64,000 nt of DNA from Avibacterium sp. 20-132 (GTDB lineage Bacteria; Pseudomonadota; Gammaproteobacteria; Enterobacterales; Pasteurellaceae), in the NCBI RefSeq assembly GCF_023611925.1, contig NZ_CP091456.1:62001-126000 (forward strand), given 5' to 3'. Positions 59,657 through 64,000 of this stretch are shown here, one piece after another (the first letter of the stretch is position 1; every line of letters begins with the position of its first letter). The notes beneath the pieces were generated by a model. That model was given only the letters and a program-made list of their open reading frames with translations. It had not been told where the DNA came from and made no database searches. Position numbers and translations under genes: made by a program.

Positions 59657-61064
59657 TTTTAAATTGCTCCTCTGTTAAAACTCTTCCTTTAGACGAATGT
59701 TTCTCTAATAGCCGATCCCATACTTTAGGTAATTCTAAATTAATACTTGGCGAACCTTTTCTTTCATCTACAATTTTAGGAGCATTTGGATCTCTAGGAA
59801 TACCTGGAATAGGTTTTTGTGGAATAGCAGATTTTATTATTTCATCATGCAAAGTTTTATTAACTTCAAACACTACAACTTTTCCATTTTGCCATCTTTC
59901 AGTTAAATAATACATAGCATGATTAGAACTGCCTGTACTGACACATAGTTGCCCTTGACAGCCAGAATTAATAGAAATTGAACCATCTTGATTTACAGAA
60001 ATTCTATTTTGGCTGGTTTTATTATTAATACCGCCTCCTTCAACCCTGAAATAAGTTTCTGTAGTCTTATAGCCAAAGCTATCTCCATTTACAGACAATT
60101 TACCATTCGCATTTACCTCTTTCGGCACTTTAGTTGCGAAATTTCCAGATTTAGGCAAGCCTTTTATCGCTCTTCCCCAACCTTGATATTCGCCTAGCCA
60201 ACCGAGATCAATACCATTGCTAATCCAAGTATATTCGTCTTCGGGGCGAGTATTTTTGGCTTTGGATACTTCAATCGCAAAGGCTTCTTTTTGCACAGTT
60301 ACAGGATCTTTGCCTTGTAATGCCTCATTCACTCGAGCAAAATCAGAACTAAACAGCTCTGAATAACGCCGTTTGTCCCGTTGCATTCCAACACCTCGAA
60401 TAAGATCTGTGGAGGTAGAATAACTGGCTTTGGCACGGTTCGCTTCGGCTATTTGGCTTGCACAGCCTGCTGAGCCTTTATTAAAACGCTGACAACTGGC
60501 TTCTATTGCTTGTTGTCTGTCAATATCTCGTTTGATAATCGCCGCTCTTTCAGCTTCATAGGCTTTGCGTTTTTCAGGATCCGCTTCTGTTTGTATCAGT
60601 ATATCCAGTTCAGCTTTTCGTTCCGCTTCAAAGGCGTAGAGGTAGTTATTCTCCACCGCTCGTTTCCCAATCTCACCACCTAATGCCGCGGCATTAAGCG
60701 TGCTAACGGTATTAGTCGCTGAGCCGTTTTGTTGTGCCATTAAGCCTGACGCAAGGCTGCCTGCAAAGGTGCTTAAGGCGGTAACAGTTTGGCGTTCTTC
60801 GGTGCTGAGTTGGTTCGGGTTGTCTTTACCCAGTAGCTTAGTGATGGCTGGCGCGGCAAGTTCACTGGCGGAAGCGGCAACTGCACCAGCGGTGATATTG
60901 CCCTTAGCAGCCGCTGCTTCTACCGCACCAAGCATGGCGTGAGCAAGGGTGTTAGTAAGCACGTTCACCTCGCCATTGCTGTCAGTGGTGAGTGCCTTGA
61001 TTTTTTCATTTAAACTCGGTGAGGCAAGGGTCGTGGCAATCTGTGCGCCACTTTGTCCTGCCAA
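59640..61064 (-). CDS. Orphan cdiA-CT module 2
   Basis: Homology to cdiA begins at GGILAGQSGAQ (61073), preceded by an in-frame stop, so only a TTG is available as start; probably silent. VENN is at 60645-60656. The unique end (335 residues) has a charged pre-toxin with paired Cys (AIEASCQRFNKGSAGCASQI) and a long C-terminal toxin (GCQGQLCVSTGSSNHAMYYL, then RWQNGKVVVFEVNKTLHDEI, DPNAPKIVDERKGSPSINLE, WDRLLEKHSSKGRVLTEEQF). The toxin family is not recognised. It is paired with the overlapping immunity gene. Confidence 0.8.
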   Translation of the reverse strand: MAGQSGAQIATTLASPSLNEKIKALTTDSNGEVNVLTNTLAHAMLGAVEAAAAKGNITAGAVAASASELAAPAITKLLGKDNPNQLSTEERQTVTALSTFAGSLASGLMAQQNGSATNTVSTLNAAALGGEIGKRAVENNYLYAFEAERKAELDILIQTEADPEKRKAYEAERAAIIKRDIDRQQAIEASCQRFNKGSAGCASQIAEANRAKASYSTSTDLIRGVGMQRDKRRYSELFSSDFARVNEALQGKDPVTVQKEAFAIEVSKAKNTRPEDEYTWISNGIDLGWLGEYQGWGRAIKGLPKSGNFATKVPKEVNANGKLSVNGDSFGYKTTETYFRVEGGGINNKTSQNRISVNQDGSISINSGCQGQLCVSTGSSNHAMYYLTERWQNGKVVVFEVNKTLHDEIIKSAIPQKPIPGIPRDPNAPKIVDERKGSPSINLELPKVWDRLLEKHSSKGRVLTEEQFKNEFGK

Positions 61065-61073
61065 TATACCGCC
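60645..61073 (-). repeat. Shared pre-VENN block, copy B
   Basis: Same block in module 2; homology to the other copies ends exactly at its upstream edge (GGIL). Confidence 0.9.
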
Positions 61074-61079
61074 AAAACA

Positions 61080-61123
61080 ACATATTCTCCTGCTATTTTA
61101 TCTACAACAACTCGTCTAGACAT
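61080..61123 (-). pseudogene. 5' stub of a small gene cut by the module 2 junction
   Basis: On the minus strand ATG 61123 reads MSRRVVVDKIAGEYVVL before the cdiA-derived sequence begins in another frame. The stub resembles the start of DUF3006-type proteins (RVVVDRIE..YVV). It shows that the incoming cdiA fragment was joined inside another gene. Confidence 0.35.
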
Positions 61124-61136
61124 ATATTTCTCATAT

Positions 61137-61376
61137 CTACTTTTGAAAACAAGCAGCATAAAATGATACATCTTTGTTATTATATAAAGATACTAAATTA
61201 CTTCCTCCCAAATTAATAACTTGCTCCTCATTTAACATATACGCACCAATAGCATAATCATCATCAGGGTTGATATAAAAAATAGCTTCCTCATCAGGTA
61301 ACGTTATTTCATATGAATCTATTAATTCCTCTGTTATATTATCAAAAACTTCTATATATCTAGCCACTTCAATCAT
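61137..61376 (-). CDS. Orphan immunity-like protein (DUF7683-like)
   Basis: A 79-residue acidic protein: MIEVARYIEVFDNITEELID, then SYEITLPDEEAIFYINPDDD and AIGAYMLNEEQVINLGGSNL. The start at 61376 has an AAGGAGAGTAGAACC site; the frame opens 23 codons earlier. It resembles DUF7683 proteins, common in toxin-immunity loci. No cognate toxin lies next to it; it follows a different immunity gene. It is likely a retained immunity gene whose toxin was lost. Family match is from memory and tentative. Confidence 0.6.
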   Translation of the reverse strand: MIEVARYIEVFDNITEELIDSYEITLPDEEAIFYINPDDDYAIGAYMLNEEQVINLGGSNLVSLYNNKDVSFYAACFQK

Positions 61377-61432
61377 GGTTCTACTCTCCTTGTTGGATCT
61401 GCACTTTTTATTTGTTCCCATGGAAAGTACTA

Positions 61433-61834
61433 TTACTGTATGCAATTTTTATCCATAGCTATATATAAGAAGTACATTCCTCCTTCTTGCTCAAAGTTAA
61501 AAAATACCTGAATAGATGATTTATTATGGCAATATAACTTACCTACTTTTTTAAAACCAAGCGAGAGTAATTTTTTATTATTATAATTAGCATTATAATC
61601 AGAGTGCTTAAAAGATAATAAAAAGTAGCTCTTTGATGAGTTTCTACTTTCTATTTTTTTTACTTCTCCGAATTGGCTTTCTAGTAGCTCTACCATATTT
61701 TCCAATTTTCTTAAATTATCTTTCTTTATTTTCTCTCCTGATACAATTAGATAAAATAAAAAAACTAACATAAGTATAAGCAAAGGGAAAAATAATTTTT
61801 GTAAATATTTATTATCTAAGCTAATAATCATCAT
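61433..61834 (-). CDS. cdiI: Immunity protein for the main CdiA-CT (membrane anchored)
   Basis: A 133-residue protein with one N-terminal hydrophobic helix (LFFPLLILMLVFLFYLIVSG, about 14-33) and a soluble domain (LENMVELLESQFGEVKKIES, YFLLSFKHSDYNANYNNKK, FFNFEQEGGMYFLYIAMDKN). It starts 1 base after the CdiA stop behind AGGAGAATAAT. The membrane anchor suggests the toxin acts in or across the inner membrane or on the wall. No family recognised. Confidence 0.75.
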   Translation of the reverse strand: MMIISLDNKYLQKLFFPLLILMLVFLFYLIVSGEKIKKDNLRKLENMVELLESQFGEVKKIESRNSSKSYFLLSFKHSDYNANYNNKKLLSLGFKKVGKLYCHNKSSIQVFFNFEQEGGMYFLYIAMDKNCIQ

Positions 61835-61835
61835 A

Positions 61836-64000
61836 TTATTCTCCTATTACACGCTCTACCCTATCGGCTCCGATAGAAAATCCACCTCCTATACCTACGC
61901 CAAATAAATATTTTGGTTTATCTGTTAAGATTGTTTTAGAAGAAGAAACACAAGCTATTCCATAGCAGGCAGTTCCTCCGATAGATTTACCTTTTAAAGT
62001 CTCACTAATGGCAGCTGATAATTTATCATCTAATTCATCAGTAGATAAGTTTGTAATCCAACCTACTTGTGAAGAGAATGATAATCCTCCTTGTGATGGC
62101 ATTGAAATAGGATTCGCTCCACCACCAATAAAAATTTCTCCATTTCTTGTATTAATAATTAGTTTTCCAGAAACCTTATAAAGTGTTCCCTCTATAACTA
62201 CATAGTGTGGAGTACCTCTATCAATAACCTCTCTTTTAGCTTTATTCTCTAACTCATCAGCCAAAGATTTTCCTTTTGCCATCTCCGCCATATCATTTAA
62301 TTGCTCAGGCGTATAATGGAAAAAATTATTCTCCACCGCCCGTTTCCCAATTTCACCACCTAATGCCGCGGCATTAAGGGTGCTAACCGTGTTAGTCGCT
62401 GAGCCGTTTTGTTGGGCTATTAAGCCTGACGCAAGGCTGCCAGCCAAGGCACTTAAGGCGGTAACGGTTTGGCGTTCTTCTGCGCTAAGTTGGTTCGGGT
62501 TATCTTTGCCAAGAGCTTTGGTGATGGCTGGCGCGGCAAGTTCACTGGCGGAAGCGGCAACTGCGCCTGTAGCGATATTGCCCTTAGCTGCCGCCGCTTC
62601 TACCGCACCCAGCACCGCGTGGGCAAGGGTGTTAGTCAGCACGTTCACCTCGCCATTGCTGTCTGTAGTGAGTTCCTTAATTTTTTCATTTAAAGTCGGC
62701 GAGGCAAGGGTCGTGGCAATCTGTGCGCCGCTTTGTCCTGCCAATATCCCCCCTGCAATAGTAGTGAGGTTATCAAGGTTGCGTTTGTATTCGCCTTTCT
62801 CACTCCACTTTTCTTGTCTTTCTAACGTATTAGCAAGTGCGGTGGTTTTTTCTGCAATTTTTTGTTTATCTTGCGTTGCCTGTGGTTTGCTTTGCGCTTG
62901 CGCTAACTCTTGTTGCAAGCGGTCAGCTTCCAGCTGTGCGGCTTTCGCTTGATTGGCGGCATAAGTGGAGGATGCCGATTGCAACTGGCTTACTGCTTCT
63001 CTCACGACTTTTTGCTCTTTTAGCTGGGCTTGAGTATCCCTTGGTTTTTCCACGTGTGGATTGGCATTATCAAGTGCGGTGCTAAAATGCAAGGTTTTTG
63101 CCAACGCGGTGGCTGTGCTGTGGATAGGCTGGCTATCTTTATTTAAGGTAATCTTGCCCTCGGTAATGGTTGCCTTGGTGAGGCTGCTGTCACGATGGCT
63201 TTCATACATCGGTATACTTGGATTAAAACCACTTGAATTTTTCTCATCCACCCATCTGAGGTTATCGGCAGTTTGGTTGTTTGCGGGTGTCTCAACCACT
63301 TTACCTGTGCCTTTTTCCTCAAAATGCCCCTCTTGATGACTAAAGCCATAGCTTAATCCGCCACTCATTGCTTGGCTTGAGGAATGGTTTTGAAGATGCT
63401 CGACGGTCAGTTGATTGGTGGCAAGCTCACTGTTATTGGCATTTTGGCTTGCAATCGCACCGCCTTTGAGGTGAACTTGATTTGCCTCAACGTGATAGCC
63501 TCCCTCTTCCGCAAACAATCCCGATTGTTCCGTTACTTGACGATAATGTTCGCTACTACTGTCCGCATTAAAGCCGATATTGGCCCCCCACGCATTGCCA
63601 AAGCTGATACTCACACTTAAACCTGCTTGATTGCTTTTACTTTTAAGATGTTGTTCATCTTGCATACTTTCAATCTGTAACTTACCACCCACATTGGCAT
63701 CAATACGGTTGGCTTTCGCCGTTGCCCCTTTGAGTGTCAGGTCATTTTGGTTATTAAAGGTTATCTGCGCACTGTCTAAATGGCTGTTGTGGTAAGTGGT
63801 ACGTTCCGCATCCATTTTTTGGCTGCCTCCACCCACGGTGGCATATACCCCAACGCCCGTTTGTGGTCCTGCTTGGGCAAACATCCCCACTTCAACACCC
63901 ACATTTTGACCGCGCATTTTTTCTTTGCTGTGGCTTTTACCTGCTTGTAATTGCGTGTCATACGCCGTCAACGTAATATGGCTATCTGCAAGGCGTTTGC
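61836..64000 (-). CDS. cdiA: CdiA/filamentous hemagglutinin-like toxin, C-terminal part (5' end outside window)
   Basis: At least 721 codons of a large two-partner-secreted effector, open through the right edge. In order: FHA repeats (QNVGVEVGMFAQAGPQTGVG; GGKLQIESMQDEQHLKSK; SISFGNAWGANIGFNAD), a Gln/Ala/Lys-rich coil (QLEADRLQQELAQAQSK), the hydrophobic/Ala pre-toxin block and VENN (62325-62336). The 163-residue CT follows (FFHYTPEQLNDMAEMAKGKS; GEIFIGGGANPISMPSQGGL; GGTACYGIACVSSS; GVGIGGGFSIGADRVERV), which resembles Gly-rich polymorphic toxin type 22 ends; tentative. It would be exported by CdiB (not in window) and delivered on contact. Confidence 0.88.
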   Translation of the reverse strand, partial: KRLADSHITLTAYDTQLQAGKSHSKEKMRGQNVGVEVGMFAQAGPQTGVGVYATVGGGSQKMDAERTTYHNSHLDSAQITFNNQNDLTLKGATAKANRIDANVGGKLQIESMQDEQHLKSKSNQAGLSVSISFGNAWGANIGFNADSSSEHYRQVTEQSGLFAEEGGYHVEANQVHLKGGAIASQNANNSELATNQLTVEHLQNHSSSQAMSGGLSYGFSHQEGHFEEKGTGKVVETPANNQTADNLRWVDEKNSSGFNPSIPMYESHRDSSLTKATITEGKITLNKDSQPIHSTATALAKTLHFSTALDNANPHVEKPRDTQAQLKEQKVVREAVSQLQSASSTYAANQAKAAQLEADRLQQELAQAQSKPQATQDKQKIAEKTTALANTLERQEKWSEKGEYKRNLDNLTTIAGGILAGQSGAQIATTLASPTLNEKIKELTTDSNGEVNVLTNTLAHAVLGAVEAAAAKGNIATGAVAASASELAAPAITKALGKDNPNQLSAEERQTVTALSALAGSLASGLIAQQNGSATNTVSTLNAAALGGEIGKRAVENNFFHYTPEQLNDMAEMAKGKSLADELENKAKREVIDRGTPHYVVIEGTLYKVSGKLIINTRNGEIFIGGGANPISMPSQGGLSFSSQVGWITNLSTDELDDKLSAAISETLKGKSIGGTACYGIACVSSSKTILTDKPKYLFGVGIGGGFSIGADRVERVIGE
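62325..62756 (-). repeat. Shared pre-VENN block, copy A (main cdiA)
   Basis: About 430 bases from GGILAGQSG to VENN, nearly identical in five places. Reference copy; continues upstream in full-length cdiA. Confidence 0.9.
62835..62843 (+). other. DNA uptake signal inside the shared cdiA region
   Basis: AAGTGCGGT followed by GGTTTTTTCTGCAATTTTTT, i.e. core plus two spaced T-tracts as in the extended Haemophilus signal. Sister sites: 52878-52886, 55361-55369, 57997-58005. A second core is at 63072-63080, with sisters at 55598-55606 and 58234-58242. Confidence 0.85.

Noticed and set aside
52422..62952. Plus-strand open frames of about 190 codons repeated across the cdiA region (for example 57542-58114 and 62380-62952)
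   Set aside because: They are antisense to the conserved pre-VENN block, lack ribosome sites and recur only because the block recurs; codon bias and homology support the minus strand.
50098..64000. Repeated near-identical blocks considered as a CRISPR or tandem repeat array
   Set aside because: Repeats are hundreds of bases long, coding, and separated by whole genes; there are no short regular spacers.
1..64000. tRNA or rRNA genes and prophage genes
   Set aside because: No cloverleaf-like intergenic sequence, rRNA stretch, integrase or phage structural gene was recognised on either strand.

Overview
The window looks like a chromosomal segment of a Pasteurellaceae bacterium. Two lines of evidence support this. 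First, the Haemophilus-type DNA uptake signal core (AAGTGCGGT / ACCGCACTT) recurs throughout, singly and as inverted pairs that double as terminators. Second, the gene order is typical of the family: rbsDACBKR, tsaE-amiB-mutL-miaA-hfq-hflX, and a short TyrR without the long N-terminal regulatory part. Species cannot be fixed from the sequence alone; any lineage using the Haemophilus-type signal fits (Haemophilus, Aggregatibacter, Pasteurella, Avibacterium, Rodentibacter and relatives).

Layout. 1-2.6 kb: partial DoxX membrane gene, a uracil-DNA-glycosylase-superfamily gene and a sulfatase-fold membrane transferase. 2.7-9.9 kb: complete ribose operon rbsD-A-C-B-K-R on the minus strand with a perfect 18-bp RbsR-type operator, and a divergent nucleoside hydrolase that could feed it ribose. 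10-22 kb: surface polysaccharide locus (family 25 glycosyltransferase, O-antigen ligase-like protein, PglF/PglE/PglC-like amino-sugar and initiating genes, family 2 glycosyltransferase, flippase, polymerase, Stealth phosphotransferase). The last part is very AT-rich, and the Stealth gene is split by an IS30-family element with a 2-bp target duplication. A decayed transposase follows. 23-33 kb: pntAB, sfsA, a strong candidate Fur-repressed small RNA, a hydrolase, an acetyltransferase, a YjbR-type protein, tyrS and scrK-scrB. 33-40.7 kb: tsaE-amiB-mutL-miaA-hfq-hflX and tyrR. 40.8-47.5 kb: Fur-controlled hydroxamate-siderophore uptake (fhuC-fhuD-fhuB), a DUF4198 periplasmic protein and a TonB-dependent receptor. 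47.5-50 kb: DUF2254 protein, ytfJ, yjdM.

50-64 kb (all minus strand) is the most unusual part: a contact-dependent growth inhibition (CDI) locus. The 3' part of a large cdiA enters from the right edge with its toxin end and immunity gene. It is followed by four further 5'-truncated cdiA-CT modules, a trailing FHA-repeat fragment and a series of non-homologous immunity genes. Each module shares an almost identical stretch ending in the VENN motif and then switches to an unrelated C-terminal toxin. The left ends of the shared stretch differ from module to module, as expected if modules were added by homologous recombination. DNA uptake signals lie inside the shared stretch, suggesting that natural transformation may feed the array. 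One module carries a G7 tract frameshift, one immunity gene has lost its toxin, and the last module is only a relic.
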